A DNA stretch of 21,620 nucleotides from Baffinella frigidus. Lineage: Eukaryota > Cryptophyceae > Cryptomonadales > Baffinellaceae. This document shows positions 1-9,300 of this stretch, piece by piece (position 1 is the first letter of the stretch; each line of letters opens with the position of its first letter). Below the pieces are notes generated by a model. The model searched no databases, was not told the DNA's origin, and worked only from the letters and a program-made list of their open reading frames with translations. Where the stretch lies: assembly GCA_026770585.1 (NCBI GenBank), contig MU646325.1, positions 594,407-616,026 of the forward strand. The letters run 5' to 3'. The position numbers and the translations under genes were made by a program.

Positions 1-60
1 TGGGGGTTGGGATTTAGGGCCTGGGGTTTAGGGTTTAGGGGGTGGGGGTGAGGGGCGAGG
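1..60 (+). repeat. degenerate telomere-like repeat at the left edge
   Basis: Runs of GGTTTAGGG-like units (gggtttagg, gggatttagg). Together with similar tracts further right they are interspersed and degenerate, so this is not a chromosome end. Here they would lie in the next SAC1 intron. Confidence 0.6.
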
Positions 61-95
61 GGGTAGATACAGGGTGCAACTGAGGGGTTCAAAAC

Positions 96-215
96 CTCGA
101 GGTCGTCGACAGGGACTGACACGGGTGCGGCGCGAGCCGTGCCGGGCGCGCCGCGGAAGTGCGACTCCGAGGCTGCTGCTTCGACGGCGCGCATCACCGG
201 ATCCGGTGCCGCGCC
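96..215 (-). CDS. SAC1: possible SAC1-like exon 9
   Basis: A 120-nt open stretch with acceptor CCCTGCAG at 216-223 and donor CTCGAG|GTTTTG at 94-95. It is phase 0/0, so it could follow exon 8, and its GC-rich composition resembles the other exons. The peptide (GAAPDPVMRAVEAAASESHF and on) has no clear family motif, so only splice signals and frame support it. Confidence 0.4.
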
Positions 216-3200
216 CTGCAGGGATGCGGCGGGTAACTGCCCCGGACGATGTTTGCTCCAGAAGGTATTGTAGATTTCAGCTTCAGACCGATTTTGGACC
301 GGGGTTCGAGGATCGGGAAATCACTAAAAAGCATCCTGTATGCCATATTAGGTATGGGTTTTATGCCAAGATAGCATTGCCCACAATCAACACGTCACAA
401 AACGCAAACTCTCCCTCGAATTTTCATTTCCGACCCGCGCGAAGCCAAAACCTACAATTCCCAAGCTTCTAATTAGAGCAGATATTGTTCGCAGCTGGAA
501 AAGGGACGCGGTGAGCCCTCATGGAATGAGACAGAGGTAGACGACACCTGGACGAGCAGCAGGTGGGTGGCGCCGTGCGCCGCCGCGATTGACTCCAGGT
601 GCTTCGAGAGCGCTGGGCCCTGCCGTTTAGGGATGCGGGGTTAGCCCCCGAATCTCGCTGGAACGCCGCCAGCCACTCGGAAGAGCTCTTCCAGGGCGGG
701 GAGCCGCGCACGACAATCCACGCACGACAAAAAAACGTGCATGCCGCATGGCTGGGGTCTGGACCGATTTTAACTATTACATACATTAGTTATAATCGGT
801 CCAGTTTATTTTATGACTTGTAGAATGGCTGGGGGCGGACCGATGCGCCCGAAGGTTTGATGATGGGCACGCCGCTAGCCACTTGGAAGAGCACGGGCGG
901 GGAGCCGCGCACGACGATGTAGCTCGCGCGCGTTTTGCCGACTTCGAAAACCTGCGAAATAAAGATGTATTTCACTAAATCTTGCGGATTACGTAATTGA
1001 ACTGCCCCACCCCCCCCCCTCCCCCAGCGAATCAAGACTTTTGTAGGGCTTATGGCGTAGGTCTCAAGGGTTTAGGGTTTTGGGTTTAGGGTTTTGGGTG
1101 TAGGGCTTAGGGCGTAGGGTTCAGTCTCAAGACACAATACGCACAGACCTACACAGACTCGACACAGTCGGCAGCCTCCCCCGATGCGCCTTCAGAAGAG
1201 GTGGTTTTGCAGGAGGGAAGGGGGAGGGGGAAAGAGAGCCCGAGGCAAAGACAGCAGGCAGGTATTGGGGCGGCGCCACAAGGGTGCATCACAAGCGGAC
1301 CTGCTCGGTCTCGACAAAGTCGGCAGCCTCCCCTGATGAGTCCACGCCTGCCCAAACACGGAAAACACCAGCGCTTCAGAAAACGCTTCAGAAAACGGAA
1401 AACACCCGCGCTTCACGATTCAGATATTCACGAATTTTGGGAACCACCGCGCTTCACGACTCGGACTAGCCAAACAGGGGGGAAACGACAGAGATTCACG
1501 GCCCCGGCCTTTCAAAAAACAATTGCGGCTTAGCCTCAACAGCAAACACAACTTGAACGTCGCTGCGTAAATCGCGAGTGCCCAATCCCTGGCAGGTGCC
1601 ACACGTACGTCGCCTCATTGAAAGAAAAAAATGGTACTGTACAAGAAACAAATCGAAAGAAAAATTTGCTCCACGCAAAAGTTGCACCAAGCAATTTGCT
1701 TCGGAAGCTAGGGTTTATAAGCACCTGTTGCGCGGCGAGGATAGAGCGGGTCTCTGATTAGTTCAATGAAATTTACTACACAAGTTGACTCATTTTGTTC
1801 GTTGCTAATTTGCTTTTCGAGGTCTGAATCGTGTCAACTAATCAGAGACCCGCTCTACGCGCGCACGCGCCCCCGGCGCACGAGGAGCGTGAGCGTCAAA
1901 TCGAGTCTAACTTCCGCTGGCGCTGCATGCATCGCGAGTGCCCAAACCACCGGGAGGAAACCACGCGTGCTGGGACCCTCCAGCGTTGAGGAAAATGTTA
2001 CCCGACTGACGCGAGCCCCGGGACTACCGCAGGTGGGGACCTGCCGGATCTGCCCCCACCTACCGCAGGTGGGGACCTGGGACCTCACCTGTCGCGCGGC
2101 GCGGATACGCGCGCACGCGCCCCCGTCGCGCGAGGAGCGTGAGCGTCGCGCTCCGCCCGTCCTTGGCCACGGGCAGCCCCGCCTGCAATCACCCCGCCGC
2201 ACGTCGGTTAATAACATGTCATCCTGAACTCGAGGAGTTCAGGATGACGTGTTGTACTGTACAGAGCAGTTTTGTGGCTCGAAAATGAATGGACGTGGGA
2301 TTGCGGGGAGGCTCGGGCCATGCTGTGGTCTGCGTTAATAGGGTGACTGCCTAAATTCAGGGTGTTTGCCTACGGTATTGACTACGGCGTACGATGGTCA
2401 ATACGCCCCCCGGCGCTGCCCGTCCTTGGCCACGGGCAGCGCCGCTTGCCGTCAGAGGGCGGGGTCACGGGGAGGTTCCTTCAGGGAGCGAAATGTCGGT
2501 TACTGAATTGAGATGTCTTTGAAATGTCGGTTACTAAATTAAGATGTCTTTGTACTGTACAGAGCAATTGTAAATCAGTGCCAAGAAAATAAATGGACCT
2601 ATCCGTCTGAAGTAATGAGGCGGGGCGGGGTCACGACGAGGCTCGGGCCTCCCTTTTGTCAACCGACTCAAACATCAACCGGCTCCAACGTGTTGGATTC
2701 GGTGTGTAAAGGGTTTCGCTGTATCAAGTTCAGTAAAGATACTTTCTCTCGTGCAGGATGTTGGCGCATTTCGCTGAATCGATTTTCAGTGAAGCCACTT
2801 TCTCTCTCGCAGGATTCTCTGGGGCGGCGTGGAAGAGGGACATTCATAGGAAAACGACCCGAAATTAGGGTAGTTTAGCCTACGGATCTCCTATGACCAG
2901 ACCTACCGTAGGAGACAGGTCTCCTAGGACCAGGTCCTCGGAGCCTCTCGGCCTACGGTAGGCAACCCGTAGGCTAAACTACCCTAATTTCAGGTCGTTG
3001 AACAATCAACATGGGAAGTCAAAACTGGATTCGGACCTGGACGACAGCGCCTTGGATGAATCGCGTGACCCAGGCTGCGCCCTCGCCCCCCACCGACTCC
3101 AGGCCTGGTTTCGGGTTTTGGGGATTAGGGATCAGTCCGCCCGTGGTAAAATTCGGGCTGGGGGAGAGCGAGCGAGCGAGCGAGCGAGAGAGCGAGAGAG

Positions 3201-5886
3201 AGAGAGGGAGGGAGGGAGGGAGGGAGAGAGAGAGAGAGAAGCAATTTACGGGAAATCGGGAAGCAGGCCGGGGCTGCAAAAACACCCAACCACACAGTGG
3301 CCTTCAAAGGAGATTTGGATCCAAAATCCAATCGAAATGTCAATGAATTAAAATTTGCACACCGTTCTACAGTAGTCCACCACCCAACGCAAATCAAAGG
3401 GGGTTCTGTCAGACCGAGGGTCATCTCCTGATTCCAAAAAAATCGGTCAACGTAACTCTCTCTCGCCCCCCCCCCGCCTCCTCACGGGCCTCAATAGATT
3501 GTCATTTTTTTTGGGACTTGAAGCCATTTCTGAGCTTAACTCACTTTTAGGGGTTTATTCCATCTCAGGTTTACCAGATTTTTTTGAGATGGACGCCTGC
3601 TAACAAAATATAACTTATTATGGGCTGGAAATAGACCGAGAGCCATCTCCTTATTCCAGAGAAACCGGTCGAAGTAGCCTTCCCCCGCCTCCTCCTCCAC
3701 GGCCTCAATAGATTCTATCTCAGATTTGGGAGGGGCTTGGAGCCGTTTTTCTCATTTCTGGGGGTTGAACCAACATAAATCTATTAGATGGATGCCTTGC
3801 GAAATATAATGTATCATGGGGGGTGGGACTAGACCGAGAGCCATTTCCTTGTTCCAGAGAAATCGGTCGAAGTAACTTTCTCCCGCCTCTCCCCCACCTC
3901 CTCCCGGGCCTCCAGGGTGCGCGACGATGGGCCGCGAAAGGTCGAATCTGCGTTTAGGGTTGAGGGTTTAGGGTTTAGATTTTCCCTGCCCCCCCCCCCC
4001 GCCTTCCTCAGGGCCTCCGGGGTGTGCGAAAATCGGCCGCGAGAGGTCGAATCTGCGTTTTAGGGTGTAGGGTTTAGGGCTGAGGTGTGGGGCTCGCGTT
4101 AGTCGGGAAACTGGATGATTCACAGAGCTTTCCCCCGCCTTCCCGGAAGCATGTTCAGTTAAAAACACGATTTGTGTTATCTTAAGCAACTCTCCCCGCC
4201 CCCCCCCCGGCCTCCTCCCGGGCCGCCAGGGTGTGCGACAATCGGCGGAGAAAGGTCGAATCTGTATTAGTCGGGGGCTCGCGTTACCACCAGCAATCCG
4301 AAGTAACGTACTCAAGGTTTTCTAAGCCCTCGGATCCTCGTACTAATCCATGAAATCTGGGTTAGTCGGGATACTCTTCGTCCTTTGCGTTGCAGAGAGA
4401 GAGAGAGAGTTCAGCACAAGTTTGATGTGGAAAGGCCCTTTTTCGATCAAAAAGGGACCCTAAATGTCGCTTTTGGTCCAAGTGCATTCCTCAAAAAAGT
4501 CACTGGGGAACGGATCCACCTGGGTCCACCAGGACTCCTAGCTCTATCCCAGTTCAATTTGGGCTTGTAGATAGAGTGCCCCCTCCCCCAATTTTCACAG
4601 GTGAATTTCATGGGGGTGTGTCAAAATTTACCTGTGAATTTTCGGGGGGAGCACTCTATCTACGAGCCGAAATTGAACTTGGACAGAGCTAGGAGTCCGA
4701 AACAGACTTGCCGAGTTGGTCTCCAAAGGTCGATGTGCATGGATGAGTTGCCCGCGCAGGGCACCTCCCTGGTACGCATGGAAGTTTGGAAACAAACTCG
4801 GTGAGTCCAGTTCGGAGTCTTGGTGGGAGGTTGCTCACTCCAACAGCAACCCGTTGCATATTACAACCGGGTCGGGTTGATTTCAGGTAAACCGGACATA
4901 TCTGTCCGTATCTCCGTCAGCAATTCCGAGGCCCCTAGGGCCTGCTACCGTAGGGTCCCTACAAATATACCAAAAAAAAAATGTTTCCGGATTCTTGCAA
5001 GGATCCGGTAAATACTGCTACGGGTTGCTGCTGGCTCGTGGGAGAAGAAAAACCCTTGTTATTTTTTGAATGAAAACAAGCAGGGACCACAGAAGATTGG
5101 AGGATTATCGCATGTGGGTGGTTGCTGACTCGTAGGAGAAGAGGAAGCCTTGCGAAGAGAGGAACTGCTCCACTTTCCGAGCGTCTCGCGCGATCCCTTC
5201 GTTCACCGACCTGCTTATGAATGAAAATTCAAAAAAATGTTGGATAACCATCAAATAGTGAAATTCATGGTGTTGCAGAGCGGCATCCAGCCGAGCTGCA
5301 CAGACAGCGAGGCGTCACGCGACGCAGCACCTCTTGAGGCAAACATTCAATCATCAGCCCTCTTTTTTCACATTCAAATATAGGGTCGAATGACAGGCTG
5401 GGCGGGGAGCGACTTCTTCTCAGCGGGGAGGAGCGCGAACGGGAACAGATGCGCCTCCGTGACAGAGAAGATTGCGCCGCCGCACATCGTCGCAGCCTGC
5501 GTCGCCTGCGAAACCACGACGAGGAACGACTCCCGGTCTAGATGGAGGACCCCCATCACGGCAGCGATGCCCATTTCGACGGCGCCGGTAGGCCGCCCTG
5601 GCTGCGCCGCACGCACCTCGCCTGTGCGCCGGTCAATGCTCACGCCACCCCTCATCGAGCCGTGCCGCGAGTCGATCAGCACGAACGCGGCGGCAGTGAT
5701 GTGCAGCACCACGGGGCCCTCTGCACAGCGGGGGAGGTCTGCGCGGGTGAGCGATTGGTATTCTGAGCGGGTGAGCGAAGCGCTCGCGGAGGAGGGCGAC
5801 GACGACGCATGGTGTTCGCTCTCCAGCGCTGCATTCTTCGTCAGCCGGTCCGCCTCGGCCCAGTCGTCATCGCCATCGAGGGCCAT
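96..5886 (-). CDS. SAC1: Sac-domain phosphoinositide phosphatase, SAC1-like (nine exons; 3' end outside window)
   Basis: Sac-domain proteins remove phosphates from phosphoinositides (SAC1 itself: PI4P at the ER/Golgi). Nine minus-strand exons (5414-5886, 5130-5210, 3835-3947, 3037-3104, 2089-2182, 1301-1347, 841-951, 548-619, probably 96-215) join in frame with intron phases 2,2,1,0,1,0,0,0. Family landmarks appear in the correct order: N-terminal strands GVLHLDRESFLVVV and IFSVTEAHLFPF, GFLFSYE then FDLSRP, DRFLWN, WVTRFIQGAVVQ, TLTLLARRGRVRA, EAADFVETEQ, SYIVVRGSPPVLFQ, and a KHLESIAAAHGATHLLLV segment. The catalytic CX5R loop lies later in the family, so it should be beyond the left edge. 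A Ser/Ala-rich region of about 60 residues precedes the domain. FIG4- or synaptojanin-type Sac proteins are possible, but the FVETEQ motif favours SAC1. It is divergent from MED4. Confidence 0.85.
548..619 (-). CDS. SAC1: SAC1-like exon 8
   Basis: Acceptor GCAG at 620-623, donor GTCCAG|GTGTCG at 546-547; 72 nt, phase 0/0. It encodes ALSKHLESIAAAHGATHLLL, matching the Sac helix-strand FxxHFxxLxxxYGPVxxVNL. This is the last exon I place firmly; the catalytic exons must be off the edge. Confidence 0.72.
655..722 (-). repeat. echo of SAC1 exon 7
   Basis: Minus-strand ATTGTCGTGCGCGGCTCCCC is followed by a diverged GCTCTTCC-AGTGGCT-GCGGCGT, repeating the middle and end of exon 7 with an indel that breaks the frame. 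It lies in intron 7, downstream of the exon it copies. Confidence 0.7.
758..805. repeat. short palindromic hairpin
   Basis: CTGGACCGATTTTAACTA and TAGTTATAATCGGTCCAG form inverted arms around a 10-base loop within SAC1 intron 7. Confidence 0.7.
841..951 (-). CDS. SAC1: SAC1-like exon 7 (RGSxP)
   Basis: Acceptor TTTCGCAG at 952-959, donor GCATCG|GTCCGC at 839-840; 111 nt, phase 0/0. SYIVVRGSPPVLFQ followed by IIKPS matches the Sac strand SFVQxRGSxPxFWxQ...xKP. A frameshifted copy lies downstream at about 655-722. Confidence 0.8.
1040..1125 (+). repeat. telomere-like TTTAGGG repeats in SAC1 intron 6
   Basis: Degenerate gggtttagggttttgggttt array. On the coding (minus) strand it reads CCCTAAA, like almost all such arrays in the window. 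Confidence 0.7.
1155..1192 (-). repeat. echo of SAC1 exon 6 end
   Basis: Minus-strand GGGGAGGCTGCCGACTGTGTCGAG repeats the core of exon 6 (GEAADFVE), but the following codons have decayed to a TAG where exon 6 has CAG. It lies 150 nt downstream, in intron 6. Confidence 0.75.
1301..1347 (-). CDS. SAC1: SAC1-like exon 6 (FVETEQ)
   Basis: Acceptor GGCAG ending at 1348, donor GAGCAG|GTCCGC at 1299-1300; 47 nt, phase 1 in and 0 out. It encodes GVDSSGEAADFVETEQ, one of the most conserved Sac signatures (RGxDxxGxVANFVETEQ). A degraded copy with a stop lies downstream at 1155-1192. Confidence 0.82.
1742..1858. mobile_element. 117-bp inverted-repeat element (MITE-like) in SAC1 intron 5
   Basis: TAGAGCGGGTCTCTGATTAG at the left is mirrored by CTAATCAGAGACCCGCTCTA at the right. 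The interior is AT-rich without coding capacity. It is shaped like a non-autonomous MITE; I see no clear target-site duplication. Confidence 0.75.
1858..1899 (-). repeat. echo of SAC1 exon 5 end
   Basis: Minus-strand GACGCTCACGCTCCTCGTGC followed by GCCGGGGGCGCGTGCGCGCG re-encodes TLTLLVRRGRVRA, against TLTLLARRGRVRA in the exon, then hits a stop. It lies in intron 5, downstream. Confidence 0.75.
2089..2182 (-). CDS. SAC1: SAC1-like exon 5
   Basis: Acceptor GCAG at 2183-2186, consensus donor ACAG|GTGAGG at 2087-2088; 94 nt, phase 0 in and 1 out. TLTLLARRGRVRA matches the conserved Sac strand TLIxRRSRxRAGTR, but GTR after RA is replaced by YPRRAT. Both exon ends have degenerate copies nearby (2417-2445 and 1858-1899). 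Confidence 0.78.
2213..2253. repeat. near-perfect hairpin
   Basis: CATGTCATCCTGAACTC, a GAG spacer, then GAGTTCAGGATGACGTG. It sits in SAC1 intron 4 just upstream (minus sense) of the exon 5 acceptor. Confidence 0.75.
2417..2445 (-). repeat. echo of SAC1 exon 5 start
   Basis: GCTGCCCGTGGCCAAGGACG on the minus strand repeats the first codons of exon 5 (LPVAKDG). It lies about 240 nt upstream in intron 4, preceded by an AG. Confidence 0.75.
2715..2818 (+). repeat. direct repeat of about 50 bp, two units
   Basis: TTTCGCTGTATCAAGTTCAG... and TTTCGCTGAATCGATTTTCAG... both end in ACTTTCTCTC(G/T)...GCAGGAT. On the plus strand they resemble polypyrimidine-CAG acceptors but lie antisense in SAC1 intron 4. 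Confidence 0.6.
2855..2998. mobile_element. inverted-repeat element in SAC1 intron 4
   Basis: 31-bp arms: CGACCCGAAATTAGGGTAGT... at the left and its near-perfect complement ending ...ACTACCCTAATTTCAGGTCG at the right, around an internally palindromic GTAGG/CCTAC-rich core. It is MITE-like and has no ORF. Confidence 0.75.
3037..3104 (-). CDS. SAC1: SAC1-like exon 4
   Basis: Acceptor CAG at 3105-3107, donor CAG|GTCCGA at 3035-3036; 68 nt, phase 1 in and 0 out. It encodes AAWVTRFIQGAVVQ, the Sac segment usually read as W(V/I)xPxIQGFVxI. It joins exons 3 and 5 in frame. Confidence 0.78.
3160..3240 (+). repeat. GAGC/GAGA/GGGA microsatellite
   Basis: Purine-rich simple repeat in SAC1 intron 3 (pyrimidine-rich on the coding strand). 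The repetitive ORFs here are artefacts of it. Confidence 0.85.
3415..3700 (-). repeat. two tandem echoes of SAC1 exon 3 end
   Basis: Copies ending at 3637 and 3415 re-encode YFDRFLWNKEMAL and YVDRFFWNQEMTL, each followed by a G|GTCT donor as in exon 3. The nearer copy differs from the exon by three third-position changes over its last 40 nt. Units repeat roughly every 200 nt and include flanking GC-rich sequence. Confidence 0.8.
3835..3947 (-). CDS. SAC1: SAC1-like exon 3 (FDLSRP ... DRFLWN)
   Basis: Acceptor CAG at 3948-3950, donor CTCG|GTCTAG at 3833-3834, 113 nt, phase 2 in and 1 out. FDLSRP corresponds to the family's YDLT(H/R)S and DRFLWN to its RFxWN. A Gly/Glu-rich linker of about 18 residues separates them. 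Both ends of this exon are copied into the flanking introns: two extra starts at 4021-4052 and 4230-4261, and two extra ends at 3637-3700 and 3415-3490. Confidence 0.78.
3950..4090 (+). repeat. telomere-like repeats between exon 3 echoes
   Basis: gggtttagggtttaga and tttagggtgtagggtttagg tracts sit directly upstream (coding sense) of the exon 3 acceptor and of its first echo, so CCCTAAA lies where branch point and polypyrimidine tract are expected. Confidence 0.65.
4021..4261 (-). repeat. two echoes of SAC1 exon 3 start
   Basis: Starts at 4052 and 4261 each follow a CAG and encode FDLSRPIFAH and FDLSPPIVAH, against FDLSRPIVAH in the exon. Each differs from the exon at five positions, four of them third codon positions. 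Confidence 0.8.
4532..4698. mobile_element. CCTAGCTCTG-family TIR element, copy 1
   Basis: Ends GGACTCCTAGCTCTATCCCA and a mirrored TTGGACAGAGCTAGGAGTCC, with long imperfect inner inverted repeats (AATTTGGGCT.../...GAGCCGAAATT). Lies in SAC1 intron 2; no ORF. Related to copies at 7169, 8534, 14307, 14537 and 21011. Confidence 0.8.
5030..5055 (-). repeat. echo of SAC1 exon 2 end
   Basis: Minus-strand GGGTTTTTCTTCTCCCACGA re-encodes GFFFSHE against GFLFSYE. It lies in intron 2, downstream of exon 2. Confidence 0.65.
5130..5210 (-). CDS. SAC1: SAC1-like exon 2
   Basis: Acceptor AAGCAG at 5211-5216, donor GA|GTCAGC at 5128-5129. It encodes a helix-like stretch ending EQFLSSQGFLFSYE, the Sac 'GFYFSY' strand. 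Phase 2 in and 2 out (81 nt). The reading frame also stays open to a TAA at 5105-5107, but the phase match with exon 3 decides the donor. Confidence 0.75.
5414..5886 (-). CDS. SAC1: SAC1-like exon 1 (start codon)
   Basis: The ATG at 5884-5886 has A at -3 and G at +4 and opens MALDGDDDW. An in-frame upstream ATG at 5962-5964 exists but adds residues without resemblance to the family. The exon holds a low-complexity Ser/Ala stretch and then the start of the Sac fold (GVLHLDRESFLVVV, IFSVTEAHLFPF). The donor AAGAA|GTCGCT is weak; I chose it because it gives phase 2, which matches exon 2. Intron 1 and exon 2 both begin with GTCG, a short direct repeat across the intron. Confidence 0.75.
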
Positions 5887-6159
5887 GTTGCAAAGGGTTT
5901 CGACTTGGGGAATAGGGGGCGGAATCTTAGTCAGCACTGGCCACTTTTGGAGGTTTGACCACAAATCTTAAGTCAGCATCGGCCACTTTTGGGCAGGATC
6001 CTCGACAGGGCTGTCTTTCTCTTCTCTCGATCAGAGACCGCCCCCCTGCTTCCCCATCCTGCGGGATCCGGGTTGGCCTGACCTCCCGCGGCCCTTAGAC
6101 GCTGGGAAGGCTGGAGTCGGGAGGGGCCCCACACGTAGGCAGCCTTGATTCTCAGCAGC
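5887..6159. promoter_or_regulatory. bidirectional promoter between SAC1 and MED4
   Basis: The 273 bp between two divergent start codons. It contains a 25-bp direct repeat (see 5926-5991). I see no convincing TATA box. It presumably drives both genes; inferred from layout only. Confidence 0.5.
5926..5991 (+). repeat. direct repeat in the bidirectional promoter
   Basis: Two copies of CTTA(A)GTCAGCA..GGCCACTTTTGG about 40 bp apart. They could be paired binding sites. Confidence 0.55.
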
Positions 6160-6318
6160 ATGGCGGAGGATGGCGGCGGGGCGCCGAAGCGCATGGCCAA
6201 GGAGCTGGAGGTGCTCGAGGGCCTGACCAAGACGCTCCTGAACACCATCTCCGGCTCATCCGTCCCGAATGGCCGTCGCCAGGGCTCAGGCGACGAGATC
6301 CAGGCCCTCGTGCGGCAA
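6160..6318 (+). CDS. MED4: MED4 exon 1 (start codon)
   Basis: AGCAGCATGG has A at -3 and G at +4. It encodes MAEDGGGAPK then the LEVLEGLTKTLL helix. The donor CGGCAA|GTCTTG is the phase-0 option; the frame stays open to 6477, and a GC donor (CAG|GCACAC, about 6337) would add six residues resembling exon 2. The start is firm, the end is not. Confidence 0.65.
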
Positions 6319-9300
6319 GTCTTGAAGCAGCACCAGGCCACCCAGGCACACCCGCCCCCCCGCCCCAGCGCCTCCCTCTGCCCGCCAAGGCTTCCCGTCC
6401 TCCTCTCTTCCGCGGGTATGCACGGCCTGGCCGCGTTTCAGCAACGCCGCACCGCCCACCCTGTTGGCTCGGGTTGAGGAGGGCGGTGAGGTGGCGGGCT
6501 GAGACGGTGGGGTGGCGGGCTGAGGAGGGTGGTGGGGCGGCAGGCGGCGCACGAGGAGGTCAAGAAGCATCAAGCGCGACAGCAGCACGTTCAACCCTCG
6601 CCCCACACCCTAGTCCCTCAGCCCTCAACCTTGCACCCTACACCCCAAACCCTAATCCCCCATCCCTCATCCCTCAACCCTCAAATTGCACCCTTTAGAA
6701 ACCCCGACCCTAAACCATGAACCGTAAACCATAAACCATAAACCATAATCCATAATAAATAAACACTAAACCAGAAACCCTGACCCTACACCCTAAACTT
6801 CACAACCTAAGCCCTAAACCCTAAACCCTAAACCCTGAACCCTAAACCCCAAAGACCAAAGCCCAAAGCCCGAACCCTAAACCCTGAAGTCTGATCAATC
6901 AACCCCACACCCTCAACCCTACACCTTCAACCCTACACCCTAATCCCTAAACCCTACACCCTTAGAGTAGAGGGCTTTACACCCCATTTTAAAATCAAAT
7001 GATTGCAATGGTTTGAACAAGAGTCGCGTCCAAATAGATCCACTGCCAACGTTAGCGCTTGGTATTACGTCTGTGTGACGTCAGGACCGTAATTAATTAG
7101 ATAACCAATGAATCAGTTCTCTGCGAGGCGCTCTTCAGGTGCAGGACAAGATTGGAGAGGTTGTCGCGGAATCCTAGCTCTGTCCCACCTGGATTTGGGC
7201 TCCCCATACGTAAATTTCATGGGGGATGTCAAAATTTACCTGTCAAATTGGTGGGGGGGGCGAATTTATGGGGAGCCGAAATCAAGTGGAACAGAGCTAG
7301 GATTCACTGTTCTGAATCTCTGCGACGCGCTCTCCCCACGCAAGAGCTTAGGGTTGAGCTGGTGAAACAGAGTCTTTCTATTATGCGTACCACGAATCGG
7401 CCACTTAACGAGAAAAGCACAGATTCCCGGCCCAATCCGCCAAAAGTCACGCCTCTTGTGTGGCAGGTTGAGGACAAGATCGGAGAGGTGATTGCGGTCG
7501 AGGGCCTCATCGACCACCTCATCGGATCCCTCCAGGTGCCTGTCAACTTACCAAGGATCAAAGGTTCCTGTCAAGTTACCACACGCAGTCAACTTACCAA
7601 AACCCCTGTCAACTTACCACACGCCCAGTCAACTTACCACAAGCAGTCAACTTACCACACGTGTCTGCTTTTGCCATTTTTTTCTGGACCGGAACCGTGA
7701 ACTTGAACCGTTTTTACATTGGTTTGGCGGCGCCAACTTCTCTTCAGGCCGCCATGTTCGTTAGAAAAGCTTTCAGCCCTGGGACCCTTTCCTAAGCCAA
7801 TTCTGATACAAAACCAACGCTTAGATGTGTAATAAGAAATTTGCGGTGTTGTAGGACCTTGCGGGCCTAAAATGAATACCAGGATTTGACTTTAGGACTT
7901 AAAAAAAGGTCCCAAGACTGGAAGCTTTTCTAGTTAATGTATCCCTCCCTTATAGCGGCCGTGACGGTATCCACGAAAGTCTCTCTCTCCAGACACTGCC
8001 TCGGTGAGGGTGCATACATACCATCAGGCCGTGCCGGTATTAACAATGTGTCCTCGCTTGCTCTCGATATTAACCAAATTCTCTCTCGGCATTATCAAAA
8101 ATCTCTCTGTCTCTCTCTCTCTCTCTATGTCTCTCTCTCTCTCTCTCTATTTCTCTCTCTATCTATCTATCTATCTATCTCTCTCTCTCTCTCTCTCGGT
8201 GTTAACAAAGTGTCTCTCTCTCGGCAGGGGATCGAGCACGAGCTGTCATTCCTGATCCACCGCTCCAACGCGGGCATGGAGGAGACCCGCGGTATTCCCC
8301 GTCACGCCCACCAGTACCCACTCGAGGCTAGATATGGGACCTTTTTAAAACAGAGCTTCGTTTACAAGTGAAGGGGGGAAAGTGATGTGTAGTAATTTTC
8401 ACACAAATAGGGGCGTTTGGTCACGTTGCTGGGGGGGATTCCCCCAGCAACGTGACCAAACCTGCCCGTGACTGGTACTAAATTTAACAACCCCATATTT
8501 AAAATGGTCCCATTTCTAGCCTCGAGTGGACTTCCTAGCTCAGCCTGAGATAATCTGGTCTCTTCAAAATAAGGAGACCAGAAGTTGATTTCCTTTCTGG
8601 CACAAATCCGTAAAATTTTGGTGTAAAACGGCCAGCCAACCTGAGGCAGAGCTAGCTAGACTTGCCCCCACCCGCCCTGCAAAGTAAAGGACTTTGCTGG
8701 TTTGGGTCCGGTGGATTCCTGCCCCTAGGGCTGGAAGTCGTCAGACCCTGGTACAAACTCGGGAATTGGCGAAACAACCCAACTGGTTCGCTCCGGAAGG
8801 CGTGTGGCTCGTTCCCACGCCCGGCCACGCACTCCGCTGTTTTCACGGAGGCGGCTTGACGCGTTGGGGAATATCGTTTTGATTTATTTCGTGGTGGTCA
8901 CGTGACGCTCGAGAGTAATGAATAAGTAATAAAAAGGTCGCGTGGCGGCAGGGCGGCCGCCGGTGGAGACGGAGGAAGTTGTCGCCTACGCGAACCATTG
9001 CTCTGTTACCACCTTATTCGAATTTTGATTTATTTTGTGACGTGTGGTCACAAACCCGATTTGATTTATTTTGTGGATTTGATTTATTTTGTGGTCACGA
9101 TTTGATTTATTTTGTGGTCACGTGGGGTCATGTGACGCTCAAAAGTGATAAATTAGTAATGGATAAGTTGACGTGGCGGCAGGGCGGCCGCCGGTGGAGA
9201 CGGAGGAAGTTGTCGCATACGCAAACCACTGCTCCTTCACCACTTCTGCTGGCATCCGCTGGTTCACGCCGGATAACAAGTAACGCCCTCACCCTCAACT

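Noticed and set aside
5390-5971. 193-codon plus-strand ORF opposite SAC1 exon 1
   Set aside because: The minus frame shows the Sac fold and joins phase-correct exons; the plus frame has no recognisable motif.
8876-9279. Two haplotypes wrongly joined as the cause of the exon echoes
   Set aside because: The echo stops inside the exon and returns to intron sequence, and echoed units include the intron tail, as in a tandem duplication. Misassembly cannot be fully excluded without reads.
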